From NCBI GenBank assembly GCA_945929845.1, contig CAMEON010000021.1:1-35616 (forward strand): a stretch of 35,616 nucleotides of DNA. Direction: 5' to 3'. Of this stretch, positions 17,631 to 25,868 are shown piece by piece. This stretch comes from an uncultured Clostridia bacterium (GTDB lineage: Bacteria; Bacillota; Clostridia; Oscillospirales; CAG-272). The position numbers were made by a program, and so were the translations under genes. Position 1 is the first letter of the stretch, and every line of letters begins with the position of its first letter. The notes below the pieces were generated by a model, which worked only from the letters and a program-made list of their open reading frames with translations, searched no databases and had not been told where the DNA came from.

Positions 17631-17935
17631 TTACAGTTCACCTGCCCCCCGCAGTACGCTCCCTTTTCCATCGAAGAGCGGGGAAAGGGGCCCCCGCGAA
17701 GGCGTTTCTGCTGTTTTGGACGACAGTAACGCTGGCTCCCCAGGAATAATTATAACAAAAATACCATCAAACAGCAAATCGAGCATGAATACATACACAT
17801 TTTGAAAGTTCTTGGGGGTCTGGGTTCAGAAGTTTGCCGTACGGCAAACTTCATGCAATTGCACTGCGTACAGTGCAATTGCTGTTCTTATCAAGAAGCC
17901 CCCAGGCGTCCTTCCGTCCCCCGGCTGAACTGTAA
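17631..17935. repeat. MITE-like palindromic repeat, copy 3 (305 bp), inside the BMC gene string
   Basis: Bounded by 10-bp terminal inverted repeats TTACAGTTCA/TGAACTGTAA, extendable to 13 bp (GTG...CAC). ACGCCTG occurs on both flanks (17622-17628 and 17937-17943) and may be a target duplication. From CTTGGGGGTCTGGGTTCAG to GAAGCCCCCAGGCG (about 17812-17909) it is essentially identical to copy 2 (about 11077-11174), including the two palindromes; the rest matches copy 1 in reverse orientation. It lies between the activase and the PduU-like gene. Confidence 0.87.
17749..17777 (-). promoter_or_regulatory. Possible promoter carried by repeat copy 3
   Basis: On the - strand TATAAT (17749-17754) has, 17 bp upstream, TTGCTG (17772-17777; 3 of 6 consensus). 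It points to pduU-eutP-parA. The hexamer is absent at the matching place in copies 1 and 2. Weak -35, so tentative. Confidence 0.3.
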
Positions 17936-17947
17936 CACGCCTGCCGC

Positions 17948-18745
17948 TTACCCTCCGATCTGTACATGAAGATCGCACACAGCCTCGGCGGCGGCCTTCA
18001 GCTCGGCCATGTGGGCCGGGGGCGGAGGGAGAATGGAGGGCAGGGTGTAGGTGCGGCCAAGGCCGGTGTACTTGTCCTGCCCCAGCCGGTGGTAGGGCAA
18101 CAGGTGCAGGGCCTTGACACCGGGCAGGGAGCCTGCAAACCGGGCGATGGCCTGGATCTCCGACACCGTATCGTTGAAGGTGGGGACAACAGGCACCCGG
18201 ATGGTCAGACTGGCGGCGTGCCCGGCGATCCAGCGGGCATTGTCCAGTATCTTCTCGTTGGGTTGGTTGGTGAACGCCTTGTGCTTGGCGGAGTCCATGT
18301 GCTTGATGTCCATCAGCACATAGTCAATGTGGGGAACCAGACGCTCCACCACCTCCCGGTTGGCACAGGCCGTGGTCTCAATGGCGGTGTTCATACCGTG
18401 CTCATGGCAGGCCCGGAGCAAAGCCTCCGCAAAGTCCGGCTGTGCCATAGCCTCCCCGCCGGACAGGGTCACGCCTCCGCCGGAGCGCCAGTAGTACATC
18501 TGATCCTTCTCCAGCTCCGGCAACAGCTCACCCACCGTGATGTCCTGCCCCACTGTTTTGGTGGAGCCATTCATGGTCATCTCCTGCACCTTGAACTCCT
18601 GGGACTCGGGATTACAGCACCAGCGGCACCGCAGGAAGCACCCCTTCAGGAAAACAATGGTACGGATGCCAGGCCCGTCGTGGATGGAGTACCGTTGTAT
18701 ATCAAAAATCCGACCGCGTTGGTCGTATATATTGGCATTGATCAT
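17948..18745 (-). CDS. Glycyl radical enzyme activating enzyme (radical SAM), short form
   Basis: Generates the glycyl radical on the adjacent diol dehydratase using S-adenosylmethionine and a [4Fe-4S] cluster. The radical-SAM motif is C36-x3-C40-x2-C43 in KGCFLRCRWCCNPES. SIHDGPGIRT and GGGVTLSGGEAM (SAM binding) are typical of the family. The ATG at 18745 (MINANIYDQRGRIF) has AAAAGGAACC upstream; the longer frame to 18775 has no site. At 265 residues it lacks the Cys-rich ferredoxin-like insert that many GRE activases carry after NPES; no extra CxxCxxC motif is present. In this respect it resembles pyruvate formate-lyase activase. It follows the GRE by about 150 bp. Confidence 0.94.
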   Translation of the reverse strand: MINANIYDQRGRIFDIQRYSIHDGPGIRTIVFLKGCFLRCRWCCNPESQEFKVQEMTMNGSTKTVGQDITVGELLPELEKDQMYYWRSGGGVTLSGGEAMAQPDFAEALLRACHEHGMNTAIETTACANREVVERLVPHIDYVLMDIKHMDSAKHKAFTNQPNEKILDNARWIAGHAASLTIRVPVVPTFNDTVSEIQAIARFAGSLPGVKALHLLPYHRLGQDKYTGLGRTYTLPSILPPPPAHMAELKAAAEAVCDLHVQIGG

Positions 18746-18788
18746 GGTGATTGGTTCCTTTTCGGTTTTCTGCATCGAAAAGCGGTAG

Positions 18789-18809
18789 ACCCGGCCAGGA
18801 TAGCCGGGT
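18789..18809. other. Stem-loop between the glycyl radical enzyme and its activase
   Basis: ACCCGGC (18789-18795) and GCCGGGT (18803-18809) form a 7-bp GC stem with a 7-nt loop in the - strand mRNA, without a following T-run. It may act as an RNA stability or processing element that lets the dehydratase be made in excess of its activase. Confidence 0.55.
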
Positions 18810-18893
18810 GGGGCTGTCGCACGGTGCGGTGAACACTGAACACTGACCGCCGACCGACGACAGCCGATAACCCGTATTTAGGTATCTTTCTTT

Positions 18894-21425
18894 TTACAGC
18901 GTGGTCTGCTCCGTGCGGCTGATGATGTCGTCCTGCAGGGAGCGGGAAAGGGTGGTGAAGAGGGCGGAATAACCGGCCACACGAACCACCAGGTTCTTGT
19001 AGTTCTCCGGATGCTTCTGGGCATCCAGCAGAGTCTCCCGGGAGACCACATTGTACTGCACATGCATACCCTTCTCGTCAAAGAAGGCACGCAGGTACGC
19101 CACGAACTTTTCCAGTCCCGTGTCGCCGGCCAGTGCCGAGGGATGGAACTTCTGGTTCAGCAGGGTGCCGTTGGAGGCATCGCCCAGGTCAAGACGGGAT
19201 ACCGAGTTGGCCGTGGCGGTGGGGCCGTGGGTATCACGACCGGCCATGGGGCCTACTCCGTCGGCGATGGGGGTGTTGGCCAGACGGCCATCCGGAGTGG
19301 CGCCGGCATCATAGCCCAGAGGCACATTGGCGGAAACCGGGTACAGGCCGGCATGGAACATACCGCCCCGGGGGTTGGTGTGCTGGAGCAGGGGCTTGGT
19401 ATAGGTCTGCCCGACTTCCCGGGCGAACATATCCACCTCATACAGGTCGTTGCCGTACTTGGGCACCTGGGCAATCAGAGCCAGGATCTCATCATACCGC
19501 TTCTTCTTGTCCTCCGGGACAGAGACGGCGTTCAGGAAACCGGTGTACAGCTTCTTGATGGTGTCCTCGCTGACCTCCACGCCCTGGGCATCCAGGGCTT
19601 TCACAGCCTGCACAGTCAGCTCGGCAGACTTCTTGGGCGTGCGACCCTTGCCGAAGTTGTCCTTCAGAGCCTGCACCATCTCCGCCATGGAGACTACCTT
19701 CTTGTCGAACACCAACTCACGGATGACAGCCAGGGAGTCAGCCACATTGGCGATACCGAAGCCCTGGGGGCCGGTGAAGTTGTAGTGAGCACCGCCCTCC
19801 TGCACGCTCCGACCCTTTGCAATGCAGTCGTCAATGAGACAGGATTCAAAGGGCAGGGGACAGCGGACAGCGTGCGCCACATCCACGGCGTTGTCTGCCT
19901 GGGCCATCATCTCAATGAAGAATGCCTCCTGCTTCTTGTAGGCATCGTAGAACTCCTGGAAGGAGGTCATCTTCAGCACATCGCCGGTGGCAGGGCCGAT
20001 CTGGTGTCCCTTGTCCATTCCGTTGGAGAACACCATCTCCAGCGGCCGGAGCATGTTGAAGAAGGCGGCATCGTGCCAGCCGTCGGTCTTACCGCAGGCC
20101 TGAGGCTCCACACAGCCGATGATGCAGTAGTTCCGGGCATCCTCCAGGGTGTAGCCACGGGACATCATGGAGGGGATGATCACCTCATCGTTGTAGAAGG
20201 CGGGCACGCCCAGTCCCTCACGGACCACAGAGGCAGCCTTGACCAGCAGGGAGTGGGGGGTCATATTCCAAACCCGGATGGACAGGGAGGGCATGGGCAG
20301 GCGGACATGGAGCTGTGCCTCCATGCACATGTAGGACAGTTCGTTGGTCACATCCAGCCCATCCTCGTTCTGACCGCCTACGATCAGGTTCTGGAACAGG
20401 CTGTACCCGGCAAAGCCCTCGGCGGAGGCGGCATCACGCACCTTGTTCAGGTCGTTGAGCTTGACCCAGACGCAATCCAAAAGTTCCTGGGCAGACTCCA
20501 GGGTGATCTTGCCCTCATCCAGATCCGACTTGAACAGGGGGTACATGTACTGATCAAAGCGTCCGGGGGAGATAGAGTGTCCGCTGGACTCCAGCTGAAG
20601 CAGTTGCTGAATGAACCAGAAGGACTGGCAGGCCTCGTGGAAGGAGCGGGCCGGCTTGGCGGGCACCCAGTCGCAGGCCTCGGCGATCTTCAGAAGCTCG
20701 GCCTTGCGCACAGAGTCGGTGCAGTCGGCGGCCTCCTGCAGTGCCAGGTTGGAGTAGCGGCGGGCATAGCCGATGACAGCCTGACAGCTCTCAATGACAG
20801 CCTCCAGGAAGTTGCGGCGGGAGGCGTAGTCGCCCTGTCCCCGCCGGAGCTTGGACAGCTCCTCCTGGCACTGGGCAATGATGGATTCCAGACCCTCATC
20901 GATGACGCGCTTGTAGTTCACATTCACATGACCCACGCCGTTGTAGAAGTAGTTGCCTACCGTGAAGATCCCGTGGTGCAGGAAGACATCCAGCACCTCC
21001 GGATCCATGTTGGCGGCGGCCAGGTCGCTGGTGGTCTTGCCCTCCCAGTAGGGGTACACAGCCTTCAGGCGGCGCACGGTGTCGGGGGAGATGTAGAAGG
21101 GGTCTGCCTCCCGGGTAGCCACGGTGTCATACTCCTCCTCCAGCCACTTGTAGGAGTATTCCGGGTAGGTCTGGCATCCCCGGGGAGCCAGGGAGTTGGA
21201 GCCGACGATCAGCTCGCCCCGGCGGATGATGATGGGGATGTTCTCCAGAATATGGCGGAAAGCGGCGGAACGGCGCTTGATGATGGGCAGACCCTCGGTC
21301 TCCTTATAGCTCTCTGTGATGAGCTCCGCCCGGTCTGCCTCGATCTCCGGCATATTGGCGTACAGGTCGGCTACCAGTTGGGGAATGCGGGGACTTTTCT
21401 GTATGCAGAATTTCAGTTCAGACAT
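18894..21425 (-). CDS. B12-independent 1,2-propanediol (diol) dehydratase, glycyl radical enzyme
   Basis: Dehydrates 1,2-propanediol (possibly glycerol) to the aldehyde by radical chemistry inside the microcompartment. The thiyl-radical motif is CIIGCVEP with C438 and E440; the glycyl loop is VVRVAGYSA with G818. Residues that define glycerol/diol dehydratases are present: H166 (GVGHVNV), H283-S284 (SSGHSISPGR) and D452 (GKTDGWHD). These line up with C. butyricum glycerol dehydratase H164, H281/S282, C433, E435 and D447 (numbers from memory). The 843-residue length is close to Roseburia inulinivorans propanediol dehydratase. Choline lyase and pyruvate formate-lyase are excluded by the D452/H166 set and the CVEP (not CC) motif. 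No clear encapsulation helix is seen at either end. The enzyme is irreversibly cleaved by oxygen, implying strict anaerobiosis. Confidence 0.94.
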   Translation of the reverse strand: MSELKFCIQKSPRIPQLVADLYANMPEIEADRAELITESYKETEGLPIIKRRSAAFRHILENIPIIIRRGELIVGSNSLAPRGCQTYPEYSYKWLEEEYDTVATREADPFYISPDTVRRLKAVYPYWEGKTTSDLAAANMDPEVLDVFLHHGIFTVGNYFYNGVGHVNVNYKRVIDEGLESIIAQCQEELSKLRRGQGDYASRRNFLEAVIESCQAVIGYARRYSNLALQEAADCTDSVRKAELLKIAEACDWVPAKPARSFHEACQSFWFIQQLLQLESSGHSISPGRFDQYMYPLFKSDLDEGKITLESAQELLDCVWVKLNDLNKVRDAASAEGFAGYSLFQNLIVGGQNEDGLDVTNELSYMCMEAQLHVRLPMPSLSIRVWNMTPHSLLVKAASVVREGLGVPAFYNDEVIIPSMMSRGYTLEDARNYCIIGCVEPQACGKTDGWHDAAFFNMLRPLEMVFSNGMDKGHQIGPATGDVLKMTSFQEFYDAYKKQEAFFIEMMAQADNAVDVAHAVRCPLPFESCLIDDCIAKGRSVQEGGAHYNFTGPQGFGIANVADSLAVIRELVFDKKVVSMAEMVQALKDNFGKGRTPKKSAELTVQAVKALDAQGVEVSEDTIKKLYTGFLNAVSVPEDKKKRYDEILALIAQVPKYGNDLYEVDMFAREVGQTYTKPLLQHTNPRGGMFHAGLYPVSANVPLGYDAGATPDGRLANTPIADGVGPMAGRDTHGPTATANSVSRLDLGDASNGTLLNQKFHPSALAGDTGLEKFVAYLRAFFDEKGMHVQYNVVSRETLLDAQKHPENYKNLVVRVAGYSALFTTLSRSLQDDIISRTEQTTL

Positions 21426-21449
21426 GACCCAAAGTACCTCCTTCAGATA

Positions 21450-21995
21450 TTACAGCTGCTCCCACAGTTCCTTGTGAGGAGCGGGAATGACGGATGACTG
21501 ACAGAACAGCCCTTGCTCTTTGGCGTAGGCTGCACCGGCCTCCACGGAGGCGGTCACATCACCCACATCGCCGGTGAAGATGACGATGCCCTTGCCGCCC
21601 ATACCCCGGGACACCCGAAGCTCGTAGATGGCCACCTTGGCGGTCTTGACTGCAATATCGGCGGCCTTGATGGTGGAGGCGGCGGAGAAGGTCTCCACAA
21701 TGCCCACACTGCCGGTGCGGGCACCCTCCTGGGTGCCGAACAGGGCGGTGATGACCTGCGGGTCGATACGGCCAATGACGCAGGAGTCAATGAGGCGGTT
21801 ATCAAAAAGGGATTTCACATGATCTACAGCGGCGGTCACATCTGCAATGGCGCCGGTGAGGATGATCTCATACTTGCCGGGGCAGGAGGGGTGGGAGGAT
21901 ACCAGCCGGACGCCGGCACTCTTGAGAGCCGCATCGGTGGCCTCAATGCCCTTGGCGATGCTTTTCAGTTCGATGACACCAATAGCCTGATACAT
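21450..21995 (-). CDS. pduT: BMC-T tandem-domain shell protein with Fe-S pore (PduT-like)
   Basis: A 181-residue trimeric shell protein with two BMC domains: MYQAIGVIELKSIAKGI (1-17) and TGSVGIVETFSAASTI (93-108). Cys38 in SCPGKYE is at the same residue number and in the same motif as the Cys of PduT that, three per trimer, binds a [4Fe-4S] cluster in the central pore. Next to the gene for the flavin/Fe-S protein PduS, this supports electron transfer across the shell to regenerate cofactors. It lies directly upstream of the dehydratase gene (24 bp). Confidence 0.92.
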   Translation of the reverse strand: MYQAIGVIELKSIAKGIEATDAALKSAGVRLVSSHPSCPGKYEIILTGAIADVTAAVDHVKSLFDNRLIDSCVIGRIDPQVITALFGTQEGARTGSVGIVETFSAASTIKAADIAVKTAKVAIYELRVSRGMGGKGIVIFTGDVGDVTASVEAGAAYAKEQGLFCQSSVIPAPHKELWEQL

Positions 21996-22057
21996 GGTTT
22001 TACCTGCTTTCTCTATTTCACTACAAAATCTTCTTTATTGGTTTGCCTGCGGCGGCT

Positions 22058-23386
22058 TTACGCCTCGATGATGATCTTTGTATCATCCACATGGGTGACA
22101 TGGCCGCTGATGGAGGCGTACTGGGGAACCGACAGGCCGTTTCCGGCGTTGGCGATCATCTGACCCAGGGACACGGTATCTCCCTCTGCCACGCAGGGGA
22201 TGGAGGGGGCACCGATGTGCTGGGACATCCGGATCTCTACCTGATCGCAGGACAGCTTCTCCGGTATGTAGGTGGGATGCTTGTCGAACCGGGCCACGCC
22301 CAGCATTTCCTTCCACTTGCCGGAGTTCAGCATCCGCCAGTCACGGTCGGGGCTGACATGGAACTCCTCATCCGGCCCGGCCACATACTTGATCTTGTTC
22401 TTTGCCAGGATCTTCTTGTACTCCTTGATGACCGTCATGGGGGAGATGCCCTGGCAGCAGGCAAAGGTGCCGCAAATATCGCAGGAACAGCACAGACTGG
22501 CACTGCGGATCAGCTCCGGGGTCTCCTGGGCGGTGCTCAGGGTCGCCCGCACCATCTTGTGGGGCTCCAGCGGGTAGCCCAGCAGGTGACGGGGGCACAT
22601 ATCCGTGCACCGGGTGCACTGACAGCACACCGAGGCGGCCAGGCGCAGGTGCTCCTCCACGGTTCTCTGCTTGTTGACCACGGCAGGAATGTCATCCGGC
22701 AGGATCAGCAACGCCTTGGTGGTCTTGACCACCACATCCGAGGCGGGGTTCTTGATGATACCCATGGAGGGGCCGCCGTCGAACATCACATAATGTTCCG
22801 GGACTTCCACACCGGTGGCCTTCAGCACATCGCTGATGCGCATACCCACCGGTACCTTGACCACATAGGCCTCGGGGATGTCTCCGCCGATGGTCAGCCA
22901 TTTTTCCACCACCGGCTGGTCGTCCCGGATGGCAGCCCGGGTGTTGTACACCGTCTCCGCATTGTAGACGATGACCTTCTGGGTGATGGGCAGGTTGCCG
23001 GGCTTGATCAGGTTGCCGGTCACCTGGTAGATCAGGTTGACCTCATCGCCCATGGGGTAAATGTTGGGCACGGTCTTGACCTTGACGCCTGTGTCCAGTT
23101 GCTGACCGTCGGAGAGACCCAGGGTCTTGGCCCGGTACGCCTTGAGGGCCAGAATGGCGTTGGGAATGTGGCCGAATTCCATGATGGCTCTGGCACCGGC
23201 TACGATGTCGGAGAGCTTCTCCTTGACCAGGGTGTAGTCGGTGTACATGAGGGGCTCGCACTCAATGGCATTGATGACCAACAGCTCGGCTCCGTCGGTC
23301 AGCTTCCCGTAGGAGGGGAAGCCGGCACCGCCGGCACCTACAATGCCATTCTTCTGCATGATCGATTTAAGTTGTAATCCTGACAT
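22058..23386 (-). CDS. pduS: RnfC-like flavin/Fe-S electron-transfer protein (PduS type)
   Basis: A 442-residue PduS homologue. The N-terminal GIVGAGGAGFPSYGKL (14-29) is the Gly-rich RnfC/NuoF-like FMN/NADH region, followed by an SLBB-like part (VGMRISDVLKATGV). There are two ferredoxin clusters: C254-x2-C257-x2-C260-x3-C264-P and C299-x2-C302-x2-C305 with C310/C311. The C-terminal part resembles a biotinyl/lipoyl-like lobe (CVAEGDTVSLGQMIA...SISGHVTHV). In Pdu compartments PduS is a cobalamin reductase; here the dehydratase does not use B12, so a role in NAD(H) recycling with PduT, or in feeding electrons to the activase, is more likely. RBS is weak (GGGGAGA 16 bp upstream). Confidence 0.93.
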   Translation of the reverse strand: MSGLQLKSIMQKNGIVGAGGAGFPSYGKLTDGAELLVINAIECEPLMYTDYTLVKEKLSDIVAGARAIMEFGHIPNAILALKAYRAKTLGLSDGQQLDTGVKVKTVPNIYPMGDEVNLIYQVTGNLIKPGNLPITQKVIVYNAETVYNTRAAIRDDQPVVEKWLTIGGDIPEAYVVKVPVGMRISDVLKATGVEVPEHYVMFDGGPSMGIIKNPASDVVVKTTKALLILPDDIPAVVNKQRTVEEHLRLAASVCCQCTRCTDMCPRHLLGYPLEPHKMVRATLSTAQETPELIRSASLCCSCDICGTFACCQGISPMTVIKEYKKILAKNKIKYVAGPDEEFHVSPDRDWRMLNSGKWKEMLGVARFDKHPTYIPEKLSCDQVEIRMSQHIGAPSIPCVAEGDTVSLGQMIANAGNGLSVPQYASISGHVTHVDDTKIIIEA

Positions 23387-23457
23387 ATATGTGTACTGTA
23401 TGTCTCCCCGGAGGGAGCGGAATTCCTTTCAATTGGGATATTATGTATGGAGTGCGC

Positions 23458-23715
23458 TCAGGTCTTGTCGATGATGCCGACCACAACGGCATCCACCGGG
23501 GCATTCGGGTCGCCGACGGCTACCCGGGCACTGCTGCCCGTGACCACCAGCACTTCCTCGCCGATGCCGGCGCTGATGCTGCGATCCACAGCCACGATGA
23601 ATCTGTCGGTCAGTCTGTCTTCCTCGATCAGCCTGATCTCAAGAAATTTGTACCCCCTCAGGGCATCGAATTTATTGGTGGAGACGATGTTCCCCACAAC
23701 TTTACCTTTTTGCAT
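23458..23715 (-). CDS. pduN: BMC-P pentameric vertex protein (EutN/CcmL/PduN)
   Basis: An 85-residue pentamer that caps the twelve vertices of the shell. MQKGKVVGNIVSTNKFDALRG (1-21) and the Gly-rich GIGEEVLVVTGSSARVA with the terminal VDAVVVGIIDKT are the family pattern. The length is normal. AAAGGAAC lies upstream. It is the only BMC-P gene in the window, so closed-shell formation would depend on it. Confidence 0.95.
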   Translation of the reverse strand: MQKGKVVGNIVSTNKFDALRGYKFLEIRLIEEDRLTDRFIVAVDRSISAGIGEEVLVVTGSSARVAVGDPNAPVDAVVVGIIDKT

Positions 23716-23827
23716 GGCGGCAAGGTTCCTTTCTGCGGTGGATGATGGGTACGGTACAACGGGGCGATCCGGTCAAACGGCCGGGAAGAGTGAACAAGCC
23801 ACAGGCTGTGTTCACCGGCCCGGAGCC

Positions 23828-24496
23828 TTACGCCCGGACGACCGTGACCGTACTGCCGTTCTTGAAGCCCACGGCGTTGGCGTCATCGGTATCCACATGC
23901 ATCTCCAGGCGGAACTTGTCGCTGACCCGGATCTGCACATCGAACCAGCGGGTGCGCTTGGTGCCGCTGAAGGCATCCACATCAATGACATCCCCGTCCT
24001 TGACGCCGAAGTGAGCGGCATCGGCCGGGCTCATGTGAATGTGGCGGTTGGCAATGATACAGCCCTCCTTCAGGGTCAGGATGCCCTTGGGGCCGACGAT
24101 GGTGATGGGGGCGGAACCGGCGATGTTTCCGGATTCCCGGACAGGGGGCTTCACCTTCAGCACATAGGAATCGGTGACGGAGATCTCCACCTGGCTGGCC
24201 TTCCGCAACGGGCCGAGGATGCGCACATTCTCAATGGAGCGCATGGAGGGGCCGATCAGCGTGCAGGTCTCCTTGCAGGCGTACTGGCCGGGCTGGGACA
24301 GATCCTTGGCGGGGGTCAACTCATACCCCGGGCCGAACAGGATATCCAGGTGCTCCCGTGTCAGATGAATATGACGGTTGGAAATACCTACGGGGATGGT
24401 GTCACCGGCAGGGGCCGCTGTACCACTGTCCTCCGGCTTCATTTCCGAGATGACTTTTTTGACGATGGCTTCGATGGACTGTGCGTTGATCTCCAT
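23828..24496 (-). CDS. pduL: Phosphate propanoyltransferase with N-terminal encapsulation helix
   Basis: Converts propionyl-CoA to propionyl-phosphate and returns CoA inside the compartment. The zinc-binding motifs are SNRHIHLT and IANRHIHMS, plus EMHVDTDDANA near the C-terminus. The ATG at 24496 is supported by AAAGAGGTT upstream; the longer frame to 24625 adds a non-conserved basic leader. MEINAQSIEAIVKKVISEM is an amphipathic helix joined by a Pro/Ala/Gly-rich linker to the catalytic core, the known design of PduL encapsulation peptides. Follows two stem-loops after a shell gene. Confidence 0.96.
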   Translation of the reverse strand: MEINAQSIEAIVKKVISEMKPEDSGTAAPAGDTIPVGISNRHIHLTREHLDILFGPGYELTPAKDLSQPGQYACKETCTLIGPSMRSIENVRILGPLRKASQVEISVTDSYVLKVKPPVRESGNIAGSAPITIVGPKGILTLKEGCIIANRHIHMSPADAAHFGVKDGDVIDVDAFSGTKRTRWFDVQIRVSDKFRLEMHVDTDDANAVGFKNGSTVTVVRA

Positions 24497-24640
24497 GATC
24501 AGAACCTCTTTTCTCTTGAATAACACAAATGAACAAACAGAAACCGTCCTGCACCCGGCGAACCTCCGCCGGACAGACCTGACCTCTGGCAGGACTGCTT
24601 TTATTTTCCCATTTGAGCGGGCCAATCGGTTGATCTTACC

Positions 24641-24700
24641 CCGAACCCCCTGGGAAAGGGGGTTCGGAGGATGTCAGGCAGACCCTGCCTGCGGCAGGCA
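24641..24700 (-). other. Two intercistronic stem-loops upstream of pduL
   Basis: CCGAACCCCC (24641-24650) pairs perfectly with GGGGGTTCGG (24658-24667), and TGCCTG (24686-24691) with CAGGCA (24695-24700). Neither is followed by a T-run on the - strand. They lie between a highly expressed type of gene (BMC-H) and pduL, so transcript processing or partial attenuation is likely. Confidence 0.65.
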
Positions 24701-24725
24701 TACCATGACGGGACCCGTAGAGAGA

Positions 24726-25001
24726 TCAGTTGATCTTGGGCAGCAGCTTCTCCACATCGGTGTGGGGTCTGGGGATGACATGGGTAGCGATGACCTCGCC
24801 CAGTCTGGAAGCGGCGGCACCGCCTGCCTCCACAGCGGCCTTCACGGCACCGACATCACCGCGGACCATGACGCTTACCAGTCCGGATCCGATCTTCTCG
24901 GAACCGATCAGCACCACATTTGCGGCCTTTACCATGGCATCGGCGGCCTCGATGGCAGCCACGAGACCACGGGTCTCCACCATACCAAGAGCTTCGTTCA
25001 T
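24726..25001 (-). CDS. pduA: BMC-H hexameric shell protein (PduA-like), copy A
   Basis: A 91-residue canonical shell hexamer. [20 protein letters not shown] and the pore loop EKIGSG (35-40) are essentially those of PduA, the propanediol pore. It ends [18 protein letters not shown]. It differs from the copy at 25533-25808 by only two residues (A55S and the last residue N/G). Probably one of the main facet proteins of the shell. Confidence 0.97.
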   Translation of the reverse strand: MNEALGMVETRGLVAAIEAADAMVKAANVVLIGSEKIGSGLVSVMVRGDVGAVKAAVEAGGAAASRLGEVIATHVIPRPHTDVEKLLPKIN

Positions 25002-25119
25002 TGTATGTTCCTCCTTAAGTGAATGACAATTGTTTTGTTTTTGATTTTCGTGAAACGGTTTTCAGCTTACAGGCGGCAGTCTGTGCCGTCGGTGCGCTGT
25101 TAGTCAGACCCGGTACACC

Positions 25120-25401
25120 TCATTGTGGGTCGGTGTACAGGAACTTCATGATCTGGGGGTGCGGACGGGCAATCACCTCGCACAGCTTGACAGGGCCAAC
25201 CTGTGCGGCGGCGGCCCTCCCAGCCTCGGCGGCGGCTTCCACCGCAGAGACCGTTCCTTCCACCACCACGGTAACCAACCGCCCACCCAGGCGTTTTTCC
25301 ACATGGATCAGCTTGACATCGGCGGCCTTGACCATAGCGTCAAGACCCACGATGGCAGTGACCATTGCCTGGACTTCGAGCAGTGCGATTGCCTTTTCCA
25401 T
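25120..25401 (-). CDS. BMC-H hexameric shell protein, divergent pore
   Basis: A 93-residue BMC-H paralogue (EKAIALLEVQAMVTAIVGLDAMVKAADV). The pore loop is EKRLGGRLV instead of EKIGSGLV, one residue longer with two arginines near the pore, so its permeability should differ from the PduA-like copies. It ends RPHPQIMKFLYTDPQ, replacing the usual HTDVEKLLP tail. It lies between the two near-identical PduA-like genes. Confidence 0.94.
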   Translation of the reverse strand: MEKAIALLEVQAMVTAIVGLDAMVKAADVKLIHVEKRLGGRLVTVVVEGTVSAVEAAAEAGRAAAAQVGPVKLCEVIARPHPQIMKFLYTDPQ

Positions 25402-25532
25402 AGTTCGACTTTTCCTTTACTCTTTCAGTAAGACCGCCTCCGCCGGAGGAGCCATCCGCCGGGGGAGGGGGCTTTTCCGGCCGCCGGGGCCGCCTCTTTC
25501 AGTGGGGCAGACCCGGGCGGAGGGAGGGGCTA

Positions 25533-25808
25533 TCAGCCGATCTTGGGCAGCAGCTTCTCCACATCGGTGTGGGGTCTGGGGATGACATGGGTAGCGATGA
25601 CCTCACCCAGTCTGGATGCGGCGGCACCGCCTGCCTCCACGGCAGACTTCACAGCACCCACATCGCCACGGACCATGACGCTCACCAGTCCGGAACCGAT
25701 CTTCTCGGAACCGATCAGCACCACATTAGCGGCCTTCACCATTGCATCGGCGGCCTCAATGGCAGCCACGAGACCACGGGTCTCAACCATACCAAGCGCT
25801 TCGTTCAT
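25533..25808 (-). CDS. pduA: BMC-H hexameric shell protein (PduA-like), copy B
   Basis: A 91-residue near-duplicate of the gene at 24726-25001. I count about 19 differences in 276 bases (about 93% identity), nearly all silent. The pore loop EKIGSG is unchanged. The duplication spans the divergent BMC-H gene, so a simple tandem duplication of one gene next to itself does not explain the order; either duplication of a two-gene unit or gene conversion is possible. Confidence 0.97.
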   Translation of the reverse strand: MNEALGMVETRGLVAAIEAADAMVKAANVVLIGSEKIGSGLVSVMVRGDVGAVKSAVEAGGAAASRLGEVIATHVIPRPHTDVEKLLPKIG

Positions 25809-25868
25809 GATAGTTTCTCCTTATAATTCAGAAATTTTTGAAAACTGTGTGTATGTCGGGGAAGAAGG

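Noticed and set aside
18830-18866. Short direct repeats (GAACACTGAACACTGA, ACCGCCGACCGACGAC) after the dehydratase gene
   Set aside because: Too short and imperfect to claim as a repeat element or binding site.
19011-21497. An 828-codon + strand open frame over the dehydratase gene
   Set aside because: Antisense shadow; the - strand encodes a fully conserved glycyl radical enzyme. Similar long shadows over shell and PduS genes were left out for the same reason.
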